Below, piece after piece: positions 42,706-49,946 of a stretch of 64,000 nucleotides of DNA. The notes beneath the pieces were generated by a model. The model was not told where the DNA came from. It did no database searches and was given only the letters and a program-made list of their open reading frames with translations. A program made the translations under genes and the position numbers. This DNA comes from Salinarimonas chemoclinalis (lineage in GTDB: Bacteria; Pseudomonadota; Alphaproteobacteria; Rhizobiales; Beijerinckiaceae): the NCBI RefSeq assembly GCF_041514305.1, contig NZ_JBGMWH010000005.1, positions 62,001 through 126,000 of the forward strand, in the 5' to 3' direction. How positions within the stretch are numbered: position 1 is the first letter of the stretch; the number at the start of each line of letters is the position of its first letter.

Positions 42706-43437
42706 CTACGGCCCCGCGCAGGGTCCGTGGCGCAGCATCCCGTCGACCCAGCGCGGCACCGTCTCGCTCGCGCGTCCGTAGTCGGCCGCGTCGAACAGGT
42801 GAGCGTTGTCCGACGGCTCGAGGTTGATCTCGCGCGTGGCGATCCCCGCCCGGCGCGCGGCGCCGACGAGGCCCGCGGCGGGGTAGACCGCCCCCGACGT
42901 GCCGATGGCGACGAACAGGTCGGCGGCCATCAGCCGCTCCTCGATCACGTCGAGGTGGAAGGGGATCTCGCCGAACCAGACGACGTGCGGGCGCAGGCCG
43001 CCGGCGCACCCGCAGGCGCCGCAGGGGTCCGCCGTCGTGAGGTCCGCGCGGACCTCCGCGACGGCCTCGCAGGCCGTGCAGCGCGCCTTCAGCAGCTCGC
43101 CGTGCATGTGCAGCACCTCGCGGTGGCCGGCGCGCTCGTGCAGGTCGTCGATGTTCTGGGTGACGAGGGTGAGCCGCCCGCTCCGCTCGGCGAGGCCGGC
43201 TTCCAGCCGGGCAAGCGCACGATGCGCGGGGTTCGGCTCCGCCGCCAGCAGGTTCTGCCGCCGCGCGTTGTAGAAGGCCTGGACCGTCTCGGGATCGCGG
43301 GCGAAGGCCTCCGGGGTGGCGAGCCTCGATGGGTCGAACGTCGCCCAGATGCCGCCCACGTCGCGAAACGTGCCGAGCCCGCTCTCGGCGGAGATCCCGG
43401 CGCCGGTGAGGACGAAGACGTGATCGATGCGCTGCAT
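42706..43437 (-). CDS. NAD-dependent protein deacylase (sirtuin, CobB-like)
   Basis: 243 residues of the Sir2 family, which removes acyl groups from lysines using NAD+. The FVLTGAGISAESGLGTFRD motif binds NAD, TQNIDDLHERAG and the catalytic His in LHMHGEL follow, and zinc is held by CTACEA and CGACGCAGG cysteines. The start at 43437 gives the usual N-terminus; an ATG six codons earlier is in frame. No ribosome site distinguishes them. It is divergent from the GNAT gene at 43485, an arrangement that could pair a deacylase with an acetyltransferase. Confidence 0.93.
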   Translation of the reverse strand: MQRIDHVFVLTGAGISAESGLGTFRDVGGIWATFDPSRLATPEAFARDPETVQAFYNARRQNLLAAEPNPAHRALARLEAGLAERSGRLTLVTQNIDDLHERAGHREVLHMHGELLKARCTACEAVAEVRADLTTADPCGACGCAGGLRPHVVWFGEIPFHLDVIEERLMAADLFVAIGTSGAVYPAAGLVGAARRAGIATREINLEPSDNAHLFDAADYGRASETVPRWVDGMLRHGPCAGP

Positions 43438-43484
43438 CGGGCTATGGTAGAGCATCGCCGACGAACGGGGGAGGGGAGACGACG

Positions 43485-43994
43485 ATGCGCCTGAGGCCCG
43501 CCACGCTCGCAGACCTGCCGACGCTGCTCGCCTGGAACGAGGACCCCGACGTCGTCGCCTCCACAGGCGCGGACGACGCCTTCGATTGGGCGGGCGAAAT
43601 TCCCCGCACGGTGGACTGGCGTGAGATCCTGATCTTCGAGGCACAGGGCCGGCCGATCGGCGTCCTCGTCTCGATCGACCCGGCTCGGGAGGAGAGCCGT
43701 TACTGGGGAGATTGCGGCCCGGGCCTGCGGGCGCTGGACGTCTGGATCGGCGCGTCCGGCGATCGCGGCCGCGGCTTCGGCACGGCGATGATGCGACTCG
43801 CGTTGGCACGATGCTTCGCCGACCCCTCGGTCACGGCGGTGCTGCTCGACCCGCTCGCCGAGAACGTCCGGTCCTGCCGGTTCTACGAGCGGCTGGGCTT
43901 CCGAGCGGTGGAGCGGCGGTTCTTCGGGAAGGACGACTGCGTGGTGTATCGACTCGAACGCGAGGCTTGGGCGAGCCCGCGGTCTTCGCCCTGA
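43485..43994 (+). CDS. GNAT family N-acetyltransferase, AAC(6')-like
   Basis: 169 residues. The acetyl-CoA-binding loop reads DRGRGFGTAMMRLAL (about 93-107) and the C-terminal NVRSCRFYERLGFRAVE segment is typical of Acetyltransf_8/AAC(6')-like proteins. LDVWIGASGDRGRG resembles aminoglycoside 6'-acetyltransferase relatives, but many housekeeping proteins share it, so resistance should not be assumed. A GGGGAGGGGAG site precedes the ATG. It reads divergently from the sirtuin gene, whose start is 47 bases away. Confidence 0.87.
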   Translation: MRLRPATLADLPTLLAWNEDPDVVASTGADDAFDWAGEIPRTVDWREILIFEAQGRPIGVLVSIDPAREESRYWGDCGPGLRALDVWIGASGDRGRGFGTAMMRLALARCFADPSVTAVLLDPLAENVRSCRFYERLGFRAVERRFFGKDDCVVYRLEREAWASPRSSP

Positions 43995-44010
43995 AGGCGG
44001 GCTGTCGGGA

Positions 44011-44174
44011 GCGCTCCTGCCCCATCGGGGGAGGTGGATCGGCGCGAAGCGACGAGACGGAGGGGGTACGCCGCGAGGCGCTTCGGCGGCAGCCGAACTC
44101 GCACCCGTCGCGCTGCGGGACCCCGCCCCTGATCCGCTGCGCGGACCGTCCCTGCCCCGATGGGGCGGGAGCGC
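44011..44174. repeat. Long palindromic intergenic repeat (RPE/REP-like)
   Basis: Arms 44011-44030 (GCGCTCCTGCCCCATCGGGG) and 44155-44174 (CCCCGATGGGGCGGGAGCGC) are inverse complements at 19 of 20 positions and enclose 124 bases that include GGAGGTGGATCGG, GCGAAGCGACGAGACGGAGG and further short dyads. The CTCC...CCCCATCGGGGGAGGTGG...GCGAAGC...CGGAGGGGG pattern is the style of palindromic intergenic repeats spread through Hyphomicrobiales genomes. It sits between convergent genes (GNAT and DUF1489), the usual location. Confidence 0.7.
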
Positions 44175-44178
44175 GAGT

Positions 44179-44631
44179 TCAGAGCAGCCCCAGCTCCGCC
44201 AGCTCCCGCCTGAGCCCCTCGGGCATCTCGGCGAGCCCGGCGGCGGCCTCGCCCGAGAGATCCGCCGGCGCGTCCTTCTCCTCGAGATAGCGCCAGCCCT
44301 GGAACGGGCGGCAGGGGCGCGGCTGGACGGGCACGACCACGGGCTCGAGCACGAGATGGCAGCGCCCGATTCCGCCGTCGTCGGTGAAGGGGCGGATCTC
44401 GAGGAGCCGCTGGCGGGCGCAGAGCTGGCCCTTGATCACCCAGTAGAGCGAGCCGCGCCCGGCGATCTCGTCCATCCGCTTGGGCACCATCCGCGTCGTG
44501 TGCCGCTGCTCGTACGCCCGGCCCGCCCGCGCCGCCCAGAGCCGGTTCTCCTCGATCCAGCCCTCGAGATCGGCGATCGACTCGGCGCCGACGCAGAGCT
44601 TGAGCAGGTGGAGAGGCGCGCGCGCGTGCAT
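44179..44631 (-). CDS. DUF1489 family protein
   Basis: 150 residues matching the uncharacterised alphaproteobacterial DUF1489: LHLLKLCVGAESIADLEGW near the N-terminus, TTRMVPKRMDEI and YWVIKGQLCARQRLLEI in the centre and a PFQGWRYLEEKDAP C-terminal segment. The ATG at 44631 begins the conserved region; longer in-frame starts up to 44787 add unconserved Arg/Gly-rich sequence and would run over the rpsD promoter. Cytoplasmic, function unknown. It is divergent from rpsD. Confidence 0.85.
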   Translation of the reverse strand: MHARAPLHLLKLCVGAESIADLEGWIEENRLWAARAGRAYEQRHTTRMVPKRMDEIAGRGSLYWVIKGQLCARQRLLEIRPFTDDGGIGRCHLVLEPVVVPVQPRPCRPFQGWRYLEEKDAPADLSGEAAAGLAEMPEGLRRELAELGLL

Positions 44632-44712
44632 GACGAAGACGTAGCGCGCGCCACGCGGGTCGTGAAGCGTCCCGGCGCGCTTGTCCACGGCGATGTCGCC
44701 GCGCCCCCTTCG

Positions 44713-44741
44713 TTGACACCCGCCGCCGCCTCGGCTATGTC
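44713..44741 (+). promoter_or_regulatory. Sigma-70-type promoter of rpsD
   Basis: TTGACA (44713-44718), a 17-base spacer and TATGTC (44736-44741) give a near-consensus housekeeping promoter. Transcription should begin near 44748, leaving a leader of about 150 bases before rpsD that contains GCGGG...CCCGC (44755-44775) and GCCGG...CCGGC stems. S4 controls its own mRNA in other bacteria, so this leader could be an autoregulatory element, but no known S4-binding structure was recognised. Confidence 0.7.
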
Positions 44742-44897
44742 GCCCGTCGAAGCGCGGGTCTCGCCAGAGGCCCGCGTTCTCGTTCACGCACCCGCGGATC
44801 CGGCCGGCAGGCCGGGCCTGTCGTCCCGATCGGTTCGCCGAAGGGGAAGAGGAGGGCGCGTTCCTCGAAGACCAGACAACGCAAAAGAGGAACCGCG

Positions 44898-45515
44898 ATG
44901 TCGAAGCGCATTGAGGCGAAGTACAAGATCGACCGCCGCCTCGGTCAGAACATCTGGGGCCGCCCGAAGAGCCCCGTCAATCGCCGCGAGTACGGCCCCG
45001 GTCAGCATGGCCAGCGCCGCAAGGGCAAGATCTCCGACTTCGGCACGCAGCTGCGCGCCAAGCAGAAGCTCAAGGGCTACTACGCCAACATCACCGAGAA
45101 GCAGTTCCGCCGCTACTACGCCGAGGCGATCCGCCAGAAGGGCGACAGCGGCGAGAACCTGATCGGTCTGCTCGAGCGCCGTCTCGACGCGGTGGTGTAC
45201 CGCTCGAAGTTCGTGGCGACCCCGTTCGCCGCCCGCCAGTTCGTCAACCACGGCCACATCCGGGTGAACGGGCGCCGGGTCAACATCCCGAGCTACCTCG
45301 TCAAGCCGGGCGACGTGATCGAGGTCAAGCAGGCCTCCAAGCAGCTCGTCGTGGTGCTCGAGGCCGCGCAGCTGCCCGAGCGCGACGTGCCGGACTACAT
45401 CGACGTCGACCATTCCAAGATGGTCGCCACCTACGCCCGGATCCCGACCCTCTCCGAGGTGCCGTACCCGGTGCAGATGGAGCCGAACCTCGTCATCGAG
45501 TTCTACTCGCGCTGA
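44898..45515 (+). CDS. rpsD: 30S ribosomal protein S4
   Basis: 205 residues, a primary 16S rRNA-binding protein that starts assembly of the small-subunit body and contributes to decoding accuracy. The N-terminal S4 domain includes the YGPGQHGQRRKGK segment (about 33-45); the S4 RNA-binding domain spans about 95-155 (RRLDAVVYRSKFVATPFAARQFVNHGHIRVNGRRVN). Length matches alphaproteobacterial S4, which lacks the four zinc-type N-terminal cysteines. It stands alone, outside the alpha operon, as is usual in this class. AAGAGG precedes the ATG by about six bases. Confidence 0.99.
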   Translation: MSKRIEAKYKIDRRLGQNIWGRPKSPVNRREYGPGQHGQRRKGKISDFGTQLRAKQKLKGYYANITEKQFRRYYAEAIRQKGDSGENLIGLLERRLDAVVYRSKFVATPFAARQFVNHGHIRVNGRRVNIPSYLVKPGDVIEVKQASKQLVVVLEAAQLPERDVPDYIDVDHSKMVATYARIPTLSEVPYPVQMEPNLVIEFYSR

Positions 45516-45569
45516 TGGTTCGTCCTCGGGCCGAACGGCCCGGGGCGAGACGGCACGAGCGAAGACGAC

Positions 45570-45597
45570 GAAGCCGCCCGGGCGACCGGGCGGCTTC
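45570..45597 (+). terminator. Hairpin terminator of rpsD
   Basis: A perfect 12-bp stem (GAAGCCGCCCGG/CCGGGCGGCTTC) closed by a GCGA tetraloop lies 55 bases after the rpsD stop. The following sequence (ATGCGTTTCGG) has only a short T-run. A second, smaller dyad (CGGGCCG/CGGCCCG, around 45528-45544) precedes it. Very likely a transcription terminator. Confidence 0.7.
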
Positions 45598-45677
45598 ATG
45601 CGTTTCGGCCTCACGCGTTCGACCGACCGGAGGGGCCCGCGGTTTGCCGTAAGGGAACCCTGTCCCGGCGTCGGGGC

Positions 45678-45820
45678 TCACTGGCCCGGCTGCGGCACCC
45701 CGGCGCTTTCGGCGAAGACGCGGTTCATCAGGTGGAACACCGCGGTGTTGTCCACGATGGCGCCATCCCAGCCATGAGGGTTCGCCCCAGAGCAGCGCCC
45801 CGGCGCTGCGCTTGAAGGGA
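45678..45820 (-). pseudogene. Possible gene remnant with alkaline-phosphatase-like C-terminus
   Basis: Read on the minus strand, a 48-codon open stretch ends with GANPHGWDGAIVDNTAVFHLMNRVFAESAG and a stop at 45678. The VDNTxVFxLM pattern resembles the last residues of some bacterial alkaline phosphatases, but there is no upstream body in any frame: a TGA precedes it and the overlapping frame that begins MTRPFKRSAG is Arg-rich. It may be the tail of a deleted gene. The similarity is from memory of the motif and weak. Confidence 0.25.
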
Positions 45821-45860
45821 CGAGTCATGTCGAGGCTCCTCAGCGGAGAGAGACGAGCCC

Positions 45861-45886
45861 GTGTCATGGCAGGACACCGTAACGGT
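45861..45886. promoter_or_regulatory. Adjacent short dyads upstream of the pyrophosphatase gene
   Basis: GTGTC-ATGGCAG-GACAC (45861-45877) runs into the perfect 11-base palindrome ACCGT-A-ACGGT (45876-45886). They lie about 100 bases before the candidate Pho box. They could be operator sites of an unidentified regulator. Confidence 0.3.
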
Positions 45887-45974
45887 TCTGCGAAACGCGG
45901 CCGTGCCACGCTTCGCACCTCCTCTGCCCCGAGTCGGTCGCCTGCGCCGGTTCATCGGCATCGCGTCGGGTGGA

Positions 45975-46008
45975 CCGTGAAGAAACCGTCACGTTGATGA
46001 GGTTACAA
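45975..46008 (+). promoter_or_regulatory. Candidate Pho box and -10 element
   Basis: CCGTGAA (45975-45981) and CCGTCAC (45986-45992) form an 11-base-spaced direct repeat separated by GAAA, close to the PhoB box pattern CTGTCAT-N4-CTGTCAC. A possible -10, TTACAA (46003-46008), starts ten bases after the box, the spacing seen in PhoB-activated promoters, and there is no good -35. It would place the exported pyrophosphatase under phosphate-starvation control. Confidence 0.45.
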
Positions 46009-46035
46009 GGCGTGGCCCGATCAACGGAGACTGCC

Positions 46036-46743
46036 ATGAGACATCTCGCGATCCTGTCCGGAACGTTCTTCCTCGCCGCCCTGTCCGCCGCGGCGCAAGC
46101 CGAAACCATCGGCGGCCTCGCCTTCTCCGATGCGACGCGCCACAGCACCGCCATGACGCCGTCCGACGCCTACACGATCGTCGGCGAGGAAGACCTGATG
46201 GCCCTGTCGCCGATGAACGCGGACGGCAGCGTCCGGGCGATCGTCGAGATCCCGACCGGCACCTCGGCCAAGTGGGAGGTCAGCAAGGACGACCCTCGGG
46301 CCGTCTACTGGGAGTTCCGCAACGATGCGCCGCGGATCGTCGACTACCTCGGCTACCCCGGGAACTACGGCAGCATTCCCGGCACCGCCCTGCCGAAGGA
46401 GCTGGGCGGCGACGGCGACCCGCTGGACATCATCATCCTCGGGCAGGCCGCCCCACGTGGCGAGATCGTCGACGTGCGCGTGATCGGCGTGCTCAAGATG
46501 CTCGACGGCGGCGAGCAGGACGACAAGCTGATCGGGGTGCTGACGGCGGACTCGCCCTTTGCGCATATCGAGAGCATGGCGCAGCTCGACGCCGAATTTC
46601 CCGGAGTGAGCCAGATCGTCGACCTCTGGTTCGCCAACTACAAGGGGCCGGACGGCGGGATGGAAGGCCTGGGCTTCGAGGAGGCCGATGTCGCGCGGAC
46701 GGTTCTCGAAGCCGCGGCGTCGAACTTCGAGGCATCGCGCTGA
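46036..46743 (+). CDS. Exported family I inorganic pyrophosphatase
   Basis: 235 residues. The first 22 form a Sec signal peptide (hydrophobic ILSGTFFLAALSAAA, cleavage after AQA), followed by an intact family I pyrophosphatase: YPGNYGSIPGT (about 107-117), the metal-binding DGDPLD (126-131) and DGGEQDDKLIGV (157-168) with D162, D163 and K164. It should hydrolyse pyrophosphate to phosphate in the periplasm; the usual enzyme is cytoplasmic. The ATG has an ACGGAGA site. A candidate Pho box lies upstream and an intrinsic terminator follows, so it is a single-gene unit. Confidence 0.9.
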   Translation: MRHLAILSGTFFLAALSAAAQAETIGGLAFSDATRHSTAMTPSDAYTIVGEEDLMALSPMNADGSVRAIVEIPTGTSAKWEVSKDDPRAVYWEFRNDAPRIVDYLGYPGNYGSIPGTALPKELGGDGDPLDIIILGQAAPRGEIVDVRVIGVLKMLDGGEQDDKLIGVLTADSPFAHIESMAQLDAEFPGVSQIVDLWFANYKGPDGGMEGLGFEEADVARTVLEAAASNFEASR

Positions 46744-46771
46744 ACCGACCGGTGCTTGCCGCGAAATCCGA

Positions 46772-46800
46772 GCCCGGCCATGTCTGGCCGGGCTTTTCGT
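46772..46800 (+). terminator. Intrinsic terminator of the pyrophosphatase gene
   Basis: A 9-bp GC stem (GCCCGGCCA/TGGCCGGGC) with a TGTC loop is followed by TTTTCGTT, 28 bases after the stop codon. This is the clearest Rho-independent terminator in the window. Confidence 0.9.
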
Positions 46801-46843
46801 TGCGAGCGGTCGGCATGGACCCGGCGGCGGCGCTCCGTCTTGC

Positions 46844-47494
46844 TCAGCCGCGGCCGCGGCCGTGGCCGTGATGGTAGCCGCCGCGGTGGCGGTCGCCCCG
46901 GCGGGGGCCGGCGTCGAAGCCGCCCAGCTCGCGCACGAGCACGGGCAGCAGGGTCTGCTGGTCGGCATCGAGGCTGTCCCAGAAGGGGCGCATCGCCTGC
47001 GCCACCGCGCCGATCTCCTCGGCGCGATCGTTCGAGGTTTCGGCGCGGCGCTCGAGGCGCTCCATGAAGTCGGGCCCGGCGCCGAGGCCGCGATCCGCGC
47101 CGGCACCCGCCCCTCGGCCCATGCCCTGGCCCATGCCCTGGCCCATGCCCTGGCCCATGCCCTGGCCCTGGCCCTGCCCGCCGCGGTCGGCGAAGCGCTC
47201 CTCCATGCGCGCGCGGCGCTCGGCCCGCATGGCTTCACGGCGCTCGCCGCGGCTCTGCGCGACGGAGCGCCAGGCCTCGGCCACGGGCTCGAACAGAGCC
47301 GCCTGATCGGCGGTGAGGTCGAGGCCGGCACGGATGCCGGCGAGGCGCGCATCGATCAGCGTGCCGCGATCGATCGCGACCGCGGGTGCGTCGCCCGCCG
47401 CGGGCGCCTGCTGCTGCGCCAGCGCCGGCGCGGCGGAGAGCGCCGCGACGGTGGCGAGCGCGAGGAAGGTGGCGCGTGGGGATGCGTGTCTCAT
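46844..47494 (-). CDS. Spy/CpxP-like periplasmic protein with Gly-Gln-Gly-Met repeats
   Basis: 216 residues with a signal peptide (cleavage near ALAQ-Q at about 27). LDLTADQAALFEPVAEAWRSVAQ and SLDADQQTLLPVLVREL are LTxxQ-type motifs of the Spy/CpxP family of periplasmic chaperones and metal-stress proteins. Between them is a low-complexity GQGM tract from a 12-base DNA repeat, and the C-terminus is His/Gly/Arg-rich (HRGGYHHGHGRGRG), possibly metal-binding. Ending and repeat are unusual for the family. Expected role: envelope protein-folding or metal stress. Confidence 0.75.
   Translation of the reverse strand: MRHASPRATFLALATVAALSAAPALAQQQAPAAGDAPAVAIDRGTLIDARLAGIRAGLDLTADQAALFEPVAEAWRSVAQSRGERREAMRAERRARMEERFADRGGQGQGQGMGQGMGQGMGQGMGRGAGAGADRGLGAGPDFMERLERRAETSNDRAEEIGAVAQAMRPFWDSLDADQQTLLPVLVRELGGFDAGPRRGDRHRGGYHHGHGRGRG
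47119..47166. repeat. Four 12-bp tandem repeats (CCATGCCCTGGC)
   Basis: Four perfect copies of CCATGCCCTGGC encode MGQG units on the minus strand inside the Spy-like gene, followed by a degenerate extension (47167-47178). The unit is a multiple of three, so changes in copy number would stay in frame and alter a Gly/Gln/Met-rich linker. Confidence 0.9.
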
Positions 47495-47653
47495 GGCTGT
47501 CCTCGTTGTCCGCGCGTCCCGCCGGGACGCTTCGGGACGGATCGTCGCAGGTCCCGGCTGCCGCCGAGATGGCCCACGCATGACCGTTTCGTCATGAACG
47601 CGCGAGGACGCGCCGGGTGCCCCTCGAAAGGGGCCCGGGGAACGGCGCGACCG

Positions 47654-48484
47654 TCAGCCGGCGGGCTTCTGCCGCTCGCCCGTTTCGGCGCCTCCCGGCC
47701 GGGCGCCCCCGGGCCGGACTCCCCCGTATGCGCCCCCGCCCATGAACCCGCGCAGCAGATCGATCGGCACGGGGAAGACGATCGTCGAGTTCTTGTCGCC
47801 GGCGATGTCGTAGAGCGTCGAGAGGAAGCGCAGCTGCATCGCCTCGGGCGTCTGCGAGAGGATGCCCGCGGCCTCGGAGAGCTTCTGCGAAGCCTGCATC
47901 TCGCCCTCGGCGTCGATGATGCGGGCGCGCCGGTTGCGCTCGGCCTCGGCCTGGCGGGCGATGGCCCGCACCATGCTCTCGTCGATGTCGACGTGCTTGA
48001 TCTCGACGTTGGCGACCTTGATGCCCCAGGCGTCCGTCTGGCTGTCGAGGATCTCCTGGATGTCCGAGTTGAGCTTGTCGCGCTCCGACAGCATCTCGTC
48101 GAGGTCGTGCTTGCCGAGAACGGAGCGCAGCGTCGTCTGCGCGAGCTGCGAGGTCGCCATCATGTAGTCCTCGACGTTGATGATGGCCCGGTTGGCGTCG
48201 ACGACGCGGAAGTAGATCACCGCGTTGACCTTCACGGAAACGTTGTCCTTCGAGATCACGTCCTGCGAGGGCACGTCCATGGTGATCGTGCGGATGTCGA
48301 CCTTCACGGCCTGCTGCAGGACGGGGATGACGAAGACGATCCCCGGCCCGCGCACGCCGGAATAGCGGCCCAGCGTGAAGACGACGGCGCGCTCGTACTC
48401 GCGCATGATGCGGATCGCGCTCGCGACGATGCCGAGCACGACGAGCGCGATGACGAGGTAGGCGACGAGATCGAGGCCCATCAT
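47654..48484 (-). CDS. Slipin (SPFH/band 7 membrane protein)
   Basis: 276 residues. One N-terminal membrane segment (about 8-26) anchors an SPFH/stomatin domain (REYERAVVFTLGRYSGVRGPG to VEIKHVDIDESMVRAIARQAEAERNRRARIIDAEGE). Slipins form oligomeric membrane rings and, with NfeD, help organise membrane microdomains. The C-terminal Gly/Pro-rich tail is variable. It lies 19 bases downstream of the nfeD gene, the conserved pairing. Two starts (48484 and 48481) are equivalent. Confidence 0.94.
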   Translation of the reverse strand: MMGLDLVAYLVIALVVLGIVASAIRIMREYERAVVFTLGRYSGVRGPGIVFVIPVLQQAVKVDIRTITMDVPSQDVISKDNVSVKVNAVIYFRVVDANRAIINVEDYMMATSQLAQTTLRSVLGKHDLDEMLSERDKLNSDIQEILDSQTDAWGIKVANVEIKHVDIDESMVRAIARQAEAERNRRARIIDAEGEMQASQKLSEAAGILSQTPEAMQLRFLSTLYDIAGDKNSTIVFPVPIDLLRGFMGGGAYGGVRPGGARPGGAETGERQKPAG

Positions 48485-48503
48485 CGGGGTACTCCTGTGC
48501 GTG

Positions 48504-49946
48504 TCATCCCGCCGGCGGCTGCGCGGCGGGGTGCGTGGGGTCGTGGCTCTCGCGCCCGAGGCGCGAGACCGTGAGCGTCAGGCCGTCGCGGGAGAGGATG
48601 CGTACCGGCTCCCCCTGGGCGAGCGGCTCGTCGGCGATGGCGTGCCAGCGCTCGCCGTGGATCTCGACCTCGCCGGCGAAGGCCTCCCAATGGAGCACCC
48701 GCGCCCGCTCGTCGACGAGCGCCTCGTCCCCGGTCGCGGGGCGTCGCCGCAGCGCGCGCACGGCGGCGGCGAGGACGATCGTCAGGAGCAGCACGGTGGC
48801 GAGCGTCGCCGCGACGGCGACGGCGGGCGAGAGCGAGTAGCCGGGCACGTCGGTGTCGAACAGGATGAAGGAGCCGAAGCCGAACGCGACCGCCCCGCCG
48901 ATGCCGAGTGCCCCGAAGGAGGGCACGAACACCTCCGCCACCATCAACGCGATGCCCAGCGCGATGAGGAGCACGCCCATGACGTCGATCGGCAGGAAAT
49001 TCAGCGCGAACAGGCCGAGCAGCAGCGAGATCGCGCCGACCACGCCCGAGAAGATCACGCCGGGGTTGGCGAACTCGAAGATGATGCCGTAGATGCCGAT
49101 CAGGAGCAGGATGTAGGCGATGTTCGGGTCGGTGATCAGCGCCAGCGCCTCCACCAGGAAGCCCGGCTCGTGCGACACGATCGCCGCGCCGCCCGTCTCG
49201 AGCCGCACGTCCGCCTCGCCCAGCCGCACGACGAGACCGCTCGCCTCGCGCAGCATCGCCCGAACGTCGTTCGCCAGGATCTCGACGACGCCGTCCTGCA
49301 CGGCGTCGGCCGCGGTGAGCGTCGCGGCCTCGCGCACGGCGGCCTCGGCGAAGGCGGCGTCGCGCCCGCGCAGTTCGGCGAGGCCGCGGATGTACGCGGC
49401 GGAATCGTTGATCGCCTTGCGCGCGGACGCGTCGCCCACGTCGCCGCCGCCGAGGCCCACCGGCGTCGCGGCCCCCAGGGTCGTGCTCTGCGCCATGGCC
49501 GCGACGTGGCTCGCGTAGAGGATGTAGGTACCCGCCGAAGCGGCCCGCGCGCCGGCGGGGCCGACGAAGGTCGCCACCGGTACGGGCGCGGCGAGGATCG
49601 CGGCGACGATGTCGCGCGTGGCGGCGTCGAGACCGCCGGGCGTATCCATGCGCAGCACGAGCATGCCGCCCGGCGCCTGCGCGGCCTGCGCGAGCGCGTT
49701 CTCGACGAGCAGCGTCGTGGCGGGGCCGATCGGGCCGTCGACGTCGGCGACGATCACGGTCTCGACCGCGTAGCGCTCGCTGCGCGGCTCGCCCTGCGCG
49801 GCCGCCGGAGTGCCGGCGGCGAGGAACCCCACGAACACGAACGCCACGAACACGAACGCCACGAACACGAGCGCTGCGAACACGAGCACCCTGTCGCACA
49901 GGCGCGCCGGAAGGCCGACGCCGCGGACCGGTCCGACGATGCTCAC
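48504..49946 (-). CDS. NfeD family protein with ClpP-class serine protease domain
   Basis: 480 residues. A signal sequence (about 20-50) is followed by a ClpP/crotonase-like protease domain (about 60-250) with Ser137 (ARAASAGTY) and Lys177 (SARKAIN) as the catalytic dyad, then five or so membrane helices (about 265-405) and an OB-fold NfeDC domain (about 415-475). In the best-studied homologue the protease cleaves the C-terminal region of its partner stomatin. The slipin gene follows. The signal core is encoded by a 15-bp tandem repeat. The gene overlaps the next gene (49943) by four bases. Confidence 0.92.
   Translation of the reverse strand: MSIVGPVRGVGLPARLCDRVLVFAALVFVAFVFVAFVFVGFLAAGTPAAAQGEPRSERYAVETVIVADVDGPIGPATTLLVENALAQAAQAPGGMLVLRMDTPGGLDAATRDIVAAILAAPVPVATFVGPAGARAASAGTYILYASHVAAMAQSTTLGAATPVGLGGGDVGDASARKAINDSAAYIRGLAELRGRDAAFAEAAVREAATLTAADAVQDGVVEILANDVRAMLREASGLVVRLGEADVRLETGGAAIVSHEPGFLVEALALITDPNIAYILLLIGIYGIIFEFANPGVIFSGVVGAISLLLGLFALNFLPIDVMGVLLIALGIALMVAEVFVPSFGALGIGGAVAFGFGSFILFDTDVPGYSLSPAVAVAATLATVLLLTIVLAAAVRALRRRPATGDEALVDERARVLHWEAFAGEVEIHGERWHAIADEPLAQGEPVRILSRDGLTLTVSRLGRESHDPTHPAAQPPAG
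49831..49890. repeat. Four 15-bp tandem repeats in the NfeD signal peptide
   Basis: Units ACGAACACGAACGCC (twice, exact), ACGAACACGAGCGCT and GCGAACACGAGCACC encode repeated AFVFV-like pentapeptides (about residues 20-39 of the NfeD product). The unit length keeps the frame, so gain or loss would lengthen or shorten the hydrophobic core of the signal sequence. Confidence 0.9.

Noticed and set aside
43485..43994. Aminoglycoside resistance gene
   Set aside because: Only general similarity to AAC(6')-like acetyltransferases; no mobile element or resistance context.
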